Shown: positions 11,501 through 24,500 of the stretch, one piece after another
Layout of the letters: the number at the start of each line of letters is the position of its first letter
Position numbering within the stretch: the first letter of the stretch is position 1
Assembly (NCBI GenBank): GCA_013399115.1
Contig: VXAA01000968.1
Span: forward strand, 378,995-442,994
Direction: 5' to 3'
Source: Anseranas semipalmata
Lineage: Eukaryota > Chordata > Aves > Anseriformes > Anseranatidae
Length of the DNA: 64,000 nucleotides
The notes under the pieces: generated by a model
What the model saw: only the letters and a program-made list of their open reading frames with translations
Database searches by the model: none
What the model was told of the DNA's origin: nothing
Made by a program: the position numbers and the translations under genes

Positions 11501-12244
11501 CCACAGGTTGTTCCTGACAAATATGATATTGTTAAGGAAGGACCTGCTTTCAGAGTTGGAAACTCTGCAGTGACATCAGTCAAAATGGTGGAGCGTAACC
11601 TTTCTTGATAAGAGGCTAGTAACTTTTATCCACTCTTATCTTTGGACAGATGCAGTTTTGACATGCTCTTTCAGCTTAATTTCTTGTCAGACACATATAC
11701 TAGCTGAACTACAAACATTTTCTGAAGGTGTTAGCTAGCCCATAGACATTAATGGGGGATTTTTCTATTACCTTAATTGGCCAGAACCCTAACTGACTGC
11801 AGCCAAGAGCAGCTGAAAGCATGTTTCCATGCCAGCAAGAGATAATAATTACTCCCAGCAACTATTACATCCTGGCAGTTGCAACTGACAATCTCTGAAC
11901 CCTGTAGCTCAAGTCTATTTTAGCCTGTGTTGATTCAGTTAACAGTTATTTTATCCTGCAGTAACTGAGGTGGATATAAAGCTAGGCTGTCCACGATGTT
12001 AAATTACATAAATGATACAAATGAGCTGAAAATACATTTTTATATTATAGATATTATAGCAATAAAAACAAATCAGCAAGGAATTAATGCATCTTTACAT
12101 CATTTTCCTGTTTTCCATTAGCACATACTTCCTTCACACAACAGCACTTGTCATCCAATTCACACGGCAAGACGTAACATTAAAGCCCAGGCAGCTTTTA
12201 AATAATTTCCCACTATGTTTTCTTCCTCACTTCTTTCCTATTCA
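8546..12244. other. non-coding unique sequence, no gene seen
   Basis: No supported gene. Scattered homopolymer runs occur (poly-T at about 11230-11240 and 11248-11256). The minus-strand frames around 9640-10130 and 10459-10740 have no domain-like content and no splice-site support. Confidence 0.6.
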
Positions 12245-12336
12245 ACTTTTTTTGGTTCGGTTTGGTTTGGTTTGTTGTTGTTATATGGTTTTGCTTTTTT
12301 TTGGTTGGTTGGTTTTTGTTTGTTTGTTTGTTTCAC
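12245..12336. repeat. T/G-rich low-complexity tract (GGTTT / GTTT units)
   Basis: The tract consists of GGTTT-type units (about 12253-12275), a GTT run, a poly-T with GGTT units (about 12293-12312) and four GTTT units (about 12317-12333). The hydrophobic plus-strand frames at 12087-12553 arise from reading through this tract and are not genes. Confidence 0.85.
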
Positions 12337-15300
12337 TTTCCTGTTACTGTTTTCTCATCCTCCCTGTTTTCATTTAAATAGTCTGGCTATCGTCCATTGC
12401 CAGTCTGGCAGAGAGGAAGGAAGGAAGGAGAGCACCAGGATCTGGAGGAATGGCTCTCCTGACAGCGAGGTAGCTGGTTTTATACTATGCCCAGCAGAGT
12501 CTGGAAAAGCCCCAGTGCTCTCTTATGTGCTGCTGGGATGCAGAGCGCTCTGAAGGAGCTGGTGATTGCCTTTCTGCCTGTTCCTGGTGCAGGGGCTGGC
12601 TCCTAGCAGGGGCTTTCTCATTGATGGCGGATACAGGAGCCAGCTGGGCACGTGCATGTGTAGTAAGCGTGGATGAGTGGACTGGAAGTGTCTGATACAT
12701 GTTGTTTTGCACTAAAAGTCAATTGTAGTTCTGCCTGATCTCTTTCTGAGGTAGAATATGAAGGCCACAGTGTGTTTGTGTGCTTTGGAGGGCAACTGTG
12801 TGTGTTTTCAAGATGAGTCTAAGGGGTGAAGTTTGAGTAGGTCAAGAGCTTTCCTATGCAAGGCTGAAAGGTAGATATTTTCCAGAGCAAGCCCATATCC
12901 TTGCCAAATAGCACACTGCTGCTTAGAGTAGCTTTCGTATTACTAGGTTTCTCCTTTCCCAATGGGCTGTGCTACTATTATGTCTTCCTGCATAATATTT
13001 ACCCTATGTCTGTAATCACATCTGTTAAAAGGGACGTTACCCAGCCAACAGTACTTTTGATGGCATATGGTGCTCTTTAATTAAATGTAAGTATTCACAA
13101 AAGCATTGAGTGTGCTCTAGCTTTTAGGCCTCCAGCTATCCCCCATGGCTCCCTTTATTCATTTAAATGCATCATCAGAAAGTCAGAAGGCTTTTTCCCT
13201 AATATGCTAAGCATAAAAAATGGAACCTGAAAGCGTAATAATAGAACTACATGGTGTAGCTTGCAAAGTTCAGTGTATTTAAATCTTGGAGTGGAAACCT
13301 GCATTCCCTTGTAAATAAAGAAATCAATTATGTGCTTCTGTATAAGAGAGAAGGTTGTCTTCTGCTAAAAAACAAGTATGAGACAGTTGTGAGCTGAATC
13401 ATGGCCATGTTACAACATCTGGTAGATTTGTGAGCAGTAGAATAACGCACTCAGTTTTTATCGCTTCGTTTTCTTTATTGGGCTGTTCTTTGTGCATGAA
13501 GTGATGCCCTTCTCAATTCTTATTTTCATCTTTTTTTTTTTTTTTTAAATACCTACTGTGGAAAATAGAGTATTTTGGCTTTGCTGTCTAGTATTGCAAA
13601 GAAAAGAACTACTGAAAAATAGCAAAGCTTTGCTTTTTAAAGATTTCATTGATGGGTCACGCTGCTTTTTTACACCAACACAGAATGCAATGTTAGTTGA
13701 AAGCATTTTTCTGTGTTGCATTAATCTACTGCCCATCATAGAGTACACAGGCATTGTTCTGGAAGCTCTAAATAGAACTAAACAGAAAAGCCTGCCTCAG
13801 AGACTGTATAACCCAAGTATACAACATGACAACCAACAGTTATATATGCACAAAGAAATAAAAGACCACGCTAGTCAATAAAATAAGCAACAGACTTAGC
13901 ACAGTAACCATGACTTTTGGTAGTCATCACAGCAAGGAAAGTTTTAAGAAATAGTCTGAATGAAGTTACTGAGGCAATTTTTAACATGCTACCTTCTGGG
14001 TTACCTTCCATACTTAAAAGCACAGTAAACTGGAAACTTAATGGGTATGTGATGCAGATTGGCACCATGAGTGTCTCAGCCTCTTGGTACTGATCAGCAA
14101 ATAATGTCAACAAGGTGGGACAGAGGATGTTATGGAAGCAAATGCACAGAGATCTCACTTCAGTCTTGCATGCACTCCTGACTGCTTTGTTAGGTTTTCA
14201 TGGCTTAAAGTGCAGGCTTCAGCTCTGTATCAGTAATCTTTTATGGATTAAACCACTGTCACTGGAGAGACCATTAAGGCCAAGACGAACTCACAATGTT
14301 AGGTTTACACTTTGCTGCTAAAGCATAAACAAGTTAAGATTTTATGGTAGGATGTTTTAGACTTTACCCTTAATCCTAAGGGATTCACAAAGAGAAATAT
14401 CTCTTAAAAGTGTGAATTATGGGCCATATCTAAATTGTTTTGCAAACAAAACTGTGAAAACTACAGTAGCTTTCTCTATTGCAGATCTAGCTTTCTCAAG
14501 AAGGAACAAAGTTTTGTGGACGAAGTCCAGTAACAATAGGGGTTCTGGGTCTTCCTGGGAATGAGAGAGGTCAAATCCTCATTGCACTTCTCCCATGGAA
14601 ATTCACCAACTACCACACCATATGGCAGGAAGGAACAAGGCACTCTTTCTCTGACTGCTCATAGAAACAAAATGTCTGTTTAAAATGTTTTGGGAAGTAA
14701 AAACAGAGAACTAGAGTCAATTTTATGTTAGATACTCATATTCATTAAACTTCTGTTTAAATTCTTTTTTTCCTGTTTTTATTTGGGTAAACTCCCAACT
14801 TTATTTGTCAGCTCCCACATGATGTGCTTATTGCTTTCAACCACCAGCAGATCTTTCCATTGCAGTACACAGAAAATGGCAGTAAATTAAGTAAATTACA
14901 AATCTCTGACAACGTGCTTGCTTTTTTTTTTTTTCTTTATCCCAGTGGTATCAACCTACTTCACTACCTATGAGTGGAAAATGCACCACAGTTGATACAG
15001 GAATTCAAATTGATGCATGTAATTGGCAACAAGATCTGGGAAATTTATTTTGCTTTTTTTAAGGTCTTGGCTTTAAAACAAACTGATCTCTCCCAAGATT
15101 TGCATTGACTTAATTTTTCCAGCTATCCATTTTTGATATTATTAAGGTTATCAGGTTATTAACTTGGATACAGTTTAAAACAGGTAGCAGGGGCTGAAAC
15201 TCATGACTTTACTTCATGGTATCCCTACAGCAAAGTACTGAGTAAGTGTATTGGAACAGCAGCAACTTCCATTATTGTCCCACCGGTTGCAAAGGACTTA

Positions 15301-16004
15301 ATATCAGTCTCTCCTGTAATGAGTAGCATAACATCTGTCAAATCAAGAGGCAGTGTGAAAACTTGCTGGTAAGCTCCATTTTGTTTGAACTGCTAGCTAC
15401 TTTGCTTTAGCTTCCAAAGCACCTGGAATATTTAGAACAAAAAAGTTTCAGTAAACATTCGTATATTTCAATGAATAAAGGAAATTCAGCAGAGGCCTCT
15501 TCTGTCTGATGTTTTCCCAGGTCAGGTATTCAGGGCTATCTTTGGACTATTATAATTTTTTGGCAACCACCACTTTGACTGAGACATGAGCTTGCAGATA
15601 TGAAATGATCATGTGATTGAAAGGACATCACACAATCTACTACCACTTTCCACAGCATATTAGATGTTTTTCTTTGCAAAACACCAATGCTTGAAACTGT
15701 TAACAATCTCTTTCCACCAAAGCTTTCTAATTAAATACATCTTTCTAAAATCTCTACTGAATGGCTTTAAGTATGGTTTGTTAGTTAAAAGCATTTTTAA
15801 AAAAAGCTGGGAAGGAAATGAAGGAAATTCCAAGGAAAGGAATGCATTTGCAATATACAACACTGCTAATTATGATTTTAATGTTACAACATTGTCTTGG
15901 GGTCCAACAGAGATAGGGAATTCTCTACATTAAGCAGTTAATTGCTGTCCACATTCTGGCTGCATTAAGAGTAGGCAGCATAGACCAACATCTGAAGGAG
16001 AAGG
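12337..16004. other. non-coding unique sequence, no gene seen
   Basis: No supported gene. Contains poly-T runs at about 13531-13546 and 14922-14934. The frames at 13545-13881 and 15660-15933 overlap on opposite strands with no coding signature on either. Confidence 0.6.
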
Positions 16005-16170
16005 ACGTATTGCTATCTCCATTTTACATGCAGTGGACTGATGGAGGGAGGCTAAATGATGGGCCGAAGGTCAAATGGATGGACTTTGTAAGAGTCAGAA
16101 ATAGAACCATGATGGTTGGAGCCCTTAGGCCCAAGACTAGCCTTGCTCTCTTAAATCTCTGATTGCAGCT
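16005..16170 (-). mobile_element. MIR-like CORE-SINE fossil
   Basis: In plus-strand orientation the run 'tatctccattttac' (16014-16027), then 'ggactgatggagggaggctaaatgatgggccgaaggtca' (about 16035-16072), then 'agtcagaaatagaacca' (16093-16109), parallels the reverse complement of the MIR/CORE-SINE 3' half (the family's 'cccattttacagat', 'gaggttaagtgacttgcccaaggtca' and 'cagagccgggattcgaac'). The trailing block to about 16165 matches the continuation of the family towards its tRNA-like head. Such fossils are known across amniotes, including birds. There is no coding content. Confidence 0.65.
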
Positions 16171-17688
16171 AAGATGCTTATTTATCACATGAAAAAACTC
16201 ATAAAGTTTGGTTCAGATAAGTATTCATTCTTCTGAGTGCTTATCTCAGACTAACTCAAACTCACTGACTCCTCTGAGCCTGCAAAATGGATGTCTTACA
16301 AGGACTTTTTAAAAATATGTTTCTCTATTTTAAATTCCAGTTGGAAGCAAGCACTATGATGGATGAAAATTAAAGATAACATGAAGCGAATAAATTAATT
16401 TGCAAATCCCAGAATGATTTGATCTGGCTGGTTTTGGTGAAAGTTACTCTGGTTTCTCTTTTTCTCTCCCCCTCACATTGGAAAACAAAACAAAAAACAA
16501 AACAAAACAAAAACAGATTCGATTACTTCCATGTGCACAAGAATTAAAGCTATCAGGAGATGTTTTGAATGGTCTGTGTGCCTAAAAGAACTGCTGGCAA
16601 AGAGCTCCAGTCTCCATAATCTCTGAAGAAACTGAAGTACTTGTATATGAATGTGTTATAAAATATTTAAAATGGTATGTTTATGATAATAGACATAGTA
16701 AACCATGTGTAATGCTTAGTAAGTAGTGAGTTTGGGTTTGGCAGTACAAAAGACACACAGCACTTTCGTTAACAGCACTGAGGCTTAGTTCAGTCTGATT
16801 TGACTCCGGCTTCTGGAAAGATTTATTTTATATTGGATGTGCTTAGAAGTTCAGTGCAGGTGTTTGCGATCTGTCTCCGTGATAAGTTGTAACAGGCCAG
16901 TGCTACTACACAGTGCTAACGTCACTGAGAACTTCCCATTACGCAGACCTTGCTTTCACTTGCTTTAACTTTGCAAACCTGAAGTGGTTTGGGCAGAAAG
17001 TATTCTGTGCTGGACATCAGTCTCAGATGGAATAGGATATGGGGAGAATAAAAATCTTCAAGAGGAATGGAGAGGGGCAGGCAGTGAGAGCTGGACTTGT
17101 GAAGAATGAGTGGAAGAACCTCTGCCCACCTGAGCTGTCCTCTCCCACAGCCAGGATGAACCTGAGATTCAGACATTACATCTATTTGGGCCATGACCTG
17201 GCTCAGTATCGCTCTGAGAGGCTAAATGTCTGTTCTCATTAGACTCTACATTAGTTCAAGCAGCGGAAAGAGTTCTGTGCATGGTAACCTGTCCATATGA
17301 TAACCATTTGGAAGCGAGAGTGCAGCTCCACAATTCGTTTTTCAAAATCGACAATAACATTTAGCTGCTCCACATGAATGTACAACCTGTACTTAGAATA
17401 TAAAAGTTACAAAATCCAGAGTGCAAGAATGAAGATGCCCATGGAATTTTAATTAATCCCTGTGTGTCCATTATAATAATCTTTATTCCAATTCTGAATC
17501 TTCCTGAGCCCAGTAAAAACAGTGCAAAGGTACTTCTTGATCTTAGAATTTCTCTGGGGGCAAATATGTTGTACTTGAAAACATCAGAAAAAAAGCAATA
17601 CCTAGGCATTGGTTTTTAAATGTGGGTTCATGTGCCAAGCCTATGCATACACTCTTTCATCGTGTTAATGCAAATTACACCATAGCAA
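16171..17688. other. non-coding unique sequence with (AAAAC)n run
   Basis: An A-rich run with AAAAC units lies at about 16484-16514. No gene was recognised; the overlapping opposite-strand frames at 16922-17242 carry no domain. Confidence 0.6.
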
Positions 17689-17799
17689 AGAGAAAAGACA
17701 ACTACATAAATTTCTTAAGGTTGTCCAAAAAATTTCTTTATTTTTTTTTAAAAAAAAAAAAGAAAGAAAGAAAGAAAAGAAAAAAAATAGATAAAATGT
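17689..17799 (+). repeat. duplicated purine-rich module, copy 1
   Basis: The module begins with a 36-base segment (17689-17724, containing ACATAAATTTCTTAAGGTTG) shared with copy 2 at two mismatches. It passes through a T-run, an A-run and GAAA units, and ends with a shared 'aatagataaaatgt' (17786-17799). Sequence outside these limits does not match copy 2. Copy 1 has an extra T-rich insertion (about 17730-17749) relative to copy 2. No family name is known to me. Confidence 0.85.
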
Positions 17800-18434
17800 T
17801 ATTTACTGCTAAATTAGACCACAGAGAATATCAATCTAATTTCTGAACGAAATGGACTTTATGTGGGGGAAAAATAGCCAGTCTTCTAAGGTGCTTTGAA
17901 GTGTTCTGGCATCTTTATATTACTATGAACCAGTTCAGGCGTTATTTCCACTTTAATAATAATAGTTTTATTCTGTCCAAGCATGTTACAAATTGATTCT
18001 CTTCTTCTGCGTATGGTATTTAAAAGCACCCTAATAGTTTAATTGGTGAAACTGTCAGGCTTTCAAGCAGTGTTTTTACTATATAAAAAGTTGTAGCAAT
18101 TGCTTTTTTTTTTATTTATTTGCAGAATATTTTACTAGCAAACCAAGTTTTAGGCAGCTATATTCACAAGGGCTCTTGCCAGTGCTTTCTTACTACAGCT
18201 GCAAATAATCCACTATTCAGACCATGCTAAGAATTTCATCTTCAATGCTTTCAATTTAGTTAGTTGTCTCCTTCTGTTTCCTCTCTGCATTCCATCCAAA
18301 AAAATTGTTTGTTATACTGCTTTCACAGTTAGTGAGATTTAAAAATGCTATCTATCTCCTGCAATAAAATTGTTTCTCTTCCCCTGGAAATTCAATACAG
18401 ATAAAATAATTTCAGCTGTTTGGCTCTTCATTAT
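17800..18434. other. non-coding spacer between the two module copies
   Basis: AT-rich unique sequence with no gene and no further copy of the module. Confidence 0.6.
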
Positions 18435-18456
18435 GTTCATGGGAATCCCCATGAAC
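18435..18456. repeat. perfect inverted repeat at the border of module copy 2
   Basis: GTTCATGGG (18435-18443) and CCCATGAAC (18448-18456) are exact reverse complements separated by four bases (AATC). They end one base before the shared module sequence begins. Confidence 0.9.
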
Positions 18457-18457
18457 A

Positions 18458-18564
18458 AGAGAAAGGACAGCTACATAAATTTCTTAAGGTTGTGCAAAGA
18501 AAAAGAAAAAAAAAAGAAAAGAAAAAAAAAGAAACAAAGAAAAGAAAAAAAATAGATAAAATGT
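18458..18564 (+). repeat. duplicated purine-rich module, copy 2
   Basis: Same orientation as copy 1 at an offset of about 769 bp. The first 36 bases (18458-18493) differ at two positions, the A/G-rich interior differs in length and pattern, and the last 14 bases are identical. The lysine-rich frames read through both copies (KRKD.YINFLRL followed by a K run) are simply translations of this A-rich repeat. Confidence 0.85.
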
Positions 18565-21500
18565 AGCCCCCTTTACTTGGGCAGAGTAAATCTGAATTAC
18601 TCAAGAGCTATTCTGAGTAGAACATAAACCCATAATTTCAGCAGATCCAGATTCTCTTTTCTGTTTTGACAACCTCCTATTCATGTGTGTGCGTGTGTGT
18701 GTATAGGACTATTTCTGGGTATTGACATTTAGTGTGGTCTGACAAATATATGTTAGTTTCATCCTAGTTATAGCTGCATTAGTACTTGCAACAATCTCTG
18801 ATTTCCTTGTACTTATAAACTAGACTGGAAATGTAAGGAAAGTTGTCATTATACTTATCTAAGGCAATGAATTGGTCAATATGTCTGTAAAAAAAAAGTG
18901 TAGAGGTTATTTATCAAGTGGCATGAAGTATTTAGCATAATCATTACCTATTGTAAGGAAGAGCTGTTGCTGGTGGGTCTTGGATGCTTCCTTGTGGTTA
19001 AATCATGATTGCTGATTTCTAAATGATGACAAATGTTTGTCTACAACTTAGATTTACAAATACAGTGTCACAGATCAGAGATCTTATGAGAAGGCAGGGA
19101 GCAATTTGTAGACGCCCTGTAGAAAATCTTCTCTATGTTGTAATAGAGGAAGGTGAAAGATTTTTGGTAGGACTAAAACGTGAGCCATCTCTGGGTTTGT
19201 GTGCTGTTAACTCCCCATTCTTGGTTGTGGTCTCCAAGCTGCAGTTATTGCAATTTAAGAGAAATAAGTGAGAGTCCCAGTGAGATTTAATTGAAGAATG
19301 AAGAATTGCTTTCTTCTTCAGAAGTCAAAGCAGCTAGAAACTTGTAAATGTTTCTGGAGCTTTGACATGAATCAGTTTGGGTAACTGCAAGAGCTGTTGG
19401 GGCTTCAAGGGATACATCTAGCATCGCACACACACAAAAAAAGGAATGCATATATTAAAGAAGATCTTACTTAAGTCTATCTGGAAAATATTTGCTGTGC
19501 TACACAGGTTGATACACAAGCCTGGCAAATCCTTTAAGCAAACCTCAGCTTCTGTGTTTTCTGGCATGTATGCCCAGAGACCATGAGAAAGGATCTCAAA
19601 GCATCTGTTTGGCAAACAGAGGCATGCTGGGCAGTAACATACAGAAGTGAAGGACTGATATTTATTTGATGATCAATAATCAGTTGTATTAAAAAGAATA
19701 AAATCTCAGACCAGAATCTTTTCCTAGTTCTAGTCCACCCACTACCAATTGTCTATTTGAGCACTGGTACTTTTCACCATGGCTTATATGAGGGCCAGAA
19801 ATAAAACCTGTTTACAAAGCAAGAGAGTTAAGGTTATCTCCTTCCAGATTTTGACCAGGTGAGGTCTGAACTTGTGCTCAGGTTCTCCCCAACTTGTACT
19901 CAGGGAGTAGGAGCAAAGTGCAAAGAAATTGGGTCTCTGCTCAGCCTCTTGAAACACTTTCAGTCCTTAAGTCTGGGCAAGCGGTGACTGCATGGCTGTT
20001 ATCCAATCATTTTCCCTAAAGGAGATGATATCCCAGCCAAAATCTTGAGCACTTCCCTAGCTCAGATCCTCTTGCGAGCAGTTTCCCTCCTTGGCTTGTA
20101 GAGAAGTACTGACTGCTGTTGTCAAAGATGGCCTGACAGTTTGAGGAAGGGGAGATTATTTCACCCCATGAAAGTCTCTGTTTCAGCTCAGTGTGAGCTA
20201 GCAAGCAGATCCTGCTGCAGGGTGCAGCAAATAGACACCATTATTTGCTGAACCTGGTTTTTGCTGTTACCACACAAGCAAAAGCTCCTAGCTTGCTGGC
20301 AGGCTTCAGCTCAGCTTTCCTACCTTGTCTCAAAACACCCTCACCCCTCTTGTTGAACGCCAGAAATGTCATAGCAAGTTCTGGAAAGTAATTCCTTTCC
20401 TAGGCAGACCATTTTTCCAGAGGGCAAGATGAAGGGCAAAAGCCAATTATGAGAGAAATGTGCAGATGAGTTGGTATATTCAAGAGCAGAATTTGCTGTG
20501 AAAGGCTACCACACAATATTAGCCATACATCTACTATTCCTTTCCAGCTGAGCTGTTCCTGGCAGGACTTCCCTAATGGATGGAGCATGACAACATGACA
20601 TTCCTTCACTCACAGCCATACTCCAAGAAGAACTGGATATCACTCTTGTGGTTTTGGATAAAATTAGCCCTGAAAATTTCCTTTCTTCTGGGCTTCATCC
20701 AGTTTTTATAGCTCTTTTCATTTTCAGCTGGTCTTTTGCCTTTTGCATGATCTTATGTGATAGCTAGTGGCTATGCAGCTTCCTGGATAGGGATGAGATT
20801 CTGAGGTTCTTTTGTTTTTCCAGCCGTGCTGCAGGCCCATCGTAGGGAAAGTGCCTTGGTCAGGTAAGGTTTCTATAGGTGCAAAATAAGAACCTTCCTC
20901 CCCAAAGTGTTTGAGGATCTAGGAATGAGGTGTGCTGTAATGGCTGCTTCATCTTTACAAACGCTCTTTGTCTTTACTGTAATGAACATTGGCCTTGCGA
21001 CTATCAAGATTTGAATGAAAAAGTATCTCATACCTTTGTCCTTATCATGCATTTCTACCACTTCCTCACTGTTCCTCTCCTTTGAATGATAAGATCTCCT
21101 TTCATTGACTCTGAAATGCCTTACTTCACAGATAGTTATATTTCTGGGATGAGCTGTTACAGATGTGGAGTGTTAAATGTTCTTGGTCTGTGGTTGAGTT
21201 TCCATGGGTTACTGTAATAAAAATACATTTAAATGAATAAAAAAAGTCATGCTACTGTATATATATATCACTGATACTGTATAAATATTACTAATAGATG
21301 ACTTTAAAGGGAAATACAAACCTGTTTAGCAATAATATAACTGCTGCAGAAACTTTCTTACCTGTCACCTTTCCATTTTTTACATGTGAAGAAAAAAATA
21401 ACATTTTCAGTGCTTGATTAATATTCTTTGCCTCAGATTGGTGTTAGCCATTACAGTTAGTATATCTCATTCTTCTAGCACATCTCCTGAAGAGTAAGCA

Positions 21501-24500
21501 GGGTTGTTCACACATAATTAAGTGGTCAAGGACTAAAGTTTGTCTTATAAGAGATTCATTTGGCTTAATAAGTTGTTATTAGATAGATGCTTCGTGAATC
21601 AGTGAATAATCCCTTTGATTTGTTCATGACTGCAGTGAAAGCCGAAGCACATCAGCTCTAGATAAATCATAGGCCTGCAGAGGTCTGTTTTACTAAAAAG
21701 TCTGTAATTAGAGGAAAAAAAGCCTGCTCCTACGAGGAGCTCTAACCACATCTATGGGTTTCCCTATTCAAGAGAGAAACTCCTTCCTCCATTCTCTGAT
21801 CTGAGAGATGTCAGTTGAACTATTTGGAAAGTTAGTCTTTGAAATCACATGCCTTGAAATCACATGGTAAGACTGTATGAGAAAACCCTTAAAACTATAT
21901 TTATTGCTAGTGAGTAGTTTATTATGTCCATATCTGCCGCAATAATTTCTTATTAAATGTTGATCCAGCTTCTATTTAATTTTTTTGGATTTGCATCAGT
22001 ATTAGAAATGCAGGCTGACAAGAAGGCAGAATAATTACGTGAAAGGCAATTCCAATTTAATGAACCACTGAAATGCTATCATGGAACAAGTTTCATTAAC
22101 AAGTTATAAGCTGGGAATACAGCACAGAATTTCATATTTAGACCACAGTAATGAAACACATTCGTGTTATCCTTTGAATGTGTTTCAGATATCTATTAAA
22201 ACTCAGAGTGTTGAGTCTTAGTCTGCTAACTGTACTGAGAAATACAGGGCTGAAGCAAGGAGGTTCCCAAAACTTTTGCTTGTTTCTAGACTGATGCGAT
22301 GCATAGACCTCTCCCATTTTTCAGTGATGATTTTGGCTACCCTACTCCTACAGTCCCACAAAATGTGACCATAGGGTTTCCTGGCATTCAGATGGTTCCA
22401 AACACCATGGGATAGGGACAACAAATGTTGTCCAACACCATGCCATACAAATGACTGCATCCCCACTGCTTCAGAGGCAGCTGGACTCCTGGAGGTTCCC
22501 AACCTGCTCTGAACCATTCACCTTGGTTCACGAGGCGGCTCTCAGCTTTTAAGATACACTTCTCTTCAGCAGATAGTTACGCTCTATGCATGAGGCTAGG
22601 AGATCTGGTCATATTTACTGCCACAAAAGATGGGATGGCTCATCTTTGCAACCTCTCTGATCTCTTTATGAGCCAGAGATGCTGCATGGCAGGGTGTGTG
22701 TGGCAGCAATATGTGAGCAATAACTCTGCTCTCTTTCAGAAGCTTTTGCTTGTAAAGGATCAGACCTCAAGATGAGTCTGGATGACCTTACAAATCCATT
22801 AGGAGACTGTCTTAGTGAAGAGATGAGTCTCACAATGTGTTCTGAAAGTTGAAGAAGGGGAATTTATTATGCTGCTGCCACTGTTGAGTGCCAAAAATAG
22901 CAATGGACACTTGAACTGGTGAGAATAACTGGGTCTAACTTTTTCCACAGATAAAGTAGGGCCTTGTCTTTGAAAAGCTGCTGTGTATTTCCACTGCGTA
23001 CATTTCCAATGTGTCTGTGCTCTGGCTTGCCAAGTTTTGCCATGTGTAAGAGTGCATGTAGTATATCTTCCAAGAATGCTGTTGGGTATGGTGACTTCAG
23101 GGGCTTATGTGGTTTGTCAATATTAAGAAGTGTAGGAAATGATAAAAAGGATAAAATACAGTTATGGTTTCCGTGCAATGATCACATTGCAAATTTTCTT
23201 TTAGTGTTTCTGGGCAAAAAGTTCATAATGTCTAGGGCAATTTAGAAAGCTTTAGGGATGACTCTTATATTTTAAATAAATTCTCAGAGTAGCATTAGCA
23301 CATTGACGTCTTAATGCTAAGGTAAGTCAGGCAATTTACCATGAGTACATGATCAAATGTGGTCCCAAAGCAATGCAAAACCTGTTCTTGGATCAGGGAA
23401 TGGTGGTACCGATACCTGGAAGGGGACATTTCCACAGAGGACCTCTCTGGCTGGGCATTGTATCACAAAAATGGTTCTGAACTGGGCATGTGCCTGTAGT
23501 CTTGTCTGTTGACTCAACAAGAAGTACTGAATGAGCAGTTTAAACGCACATTCCCCAGTGATGGTTCCCAAACTGGGGCCAAGGCACAGTCATGTGCAAG
23601 GCTGGAGAAGCTCCTGTTACCACTGAGCAGTCCAAGGGAGCTGGCCCCATCAGGCCGGTGCAGCACCCTTACTGTCGCTGTTCCTCTGAGTGGCACGGCA
23701 TCAGGGATAGTTACCGTACAGCTCTGTGTTTCAAACTGCTTTTCTTATTTCCAACACTTATTTTCAAGATATCACAGTGCAAGCACAGCTACCTGACAAA
23801 CCTAAGATGTCAACCTTCTAAACATGTTTTAGAAATAAATTATTAAATTAGCATAAATCTCAGTGCTAAAAAAAGCTGCTCTTGGATTAAATACACACAG
23901 CTGTTTAGTCTGTTTGTAATCCAGTTTTCCCTCTGGTATCCAGCAATCAGAGTATAAGAAGGCATCTTTGAAAATAAATTATTTCTAGGACTTTTATATG
24001 CAAGAGCATCTGGATGCTTGGGAGAAAAAGAGGGAAAATGAACATTGCTTAGACATCGCGGTGCTTATTAAAAGATAAATGCTTTCCAGGGATGTATTTC
24101 TGGTTAATATAATCTTGAAAAAACTTCAGAAGACAATAGATGTAGAGAATGAACACAGCCTATGTGGCAAAATGTTTCCTTGCAACCCACCCTTGCTTGA
24201 AGCAAGAGTAATATTTTAAGTTACAAATTCCAAGTAGTTTTCTTAGAAGTTAGAGTTCAATTTACATTTACGACTGCCTGAAGCTATTTTGAGGAATCCA
24301 AATAAAAGAATAGCCAGTCTTCAAAGCTGTCTCAGAAACTACACAGAAAATGTTAAGCATACCTGTGGCTTGCACTTGTGTCATTTGTTATTATCAAACT
24401 TATATTGCCTCTGGTTTCGAAATCTCAGGAGAACATTTTCTCTGTAAAGTGGTGCTTTAAAATGTAAATGTGTTTTCTGAAGTGCATTCTGTTATCGTAT

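Noticed and set aside
12087..12553. Hydrophobic, phenylalanine-rich frames resembling a membrane protein
   Set aside because: They are translations of the T/G-rich low-complexity tract.
14946..15062. Open frame after a strong poly-T/CCCAG acceptor
   Set aside because: It ends at a stop after about 38 codons, has no plausible donor, and the peptide is not recognised.
17622..18555. Two lysine-rich frames sharing a YINFLRL segment
   Set aside because: The shared segment is the duplicated A/G-rich DNA module read in the same frame, not a protein family.
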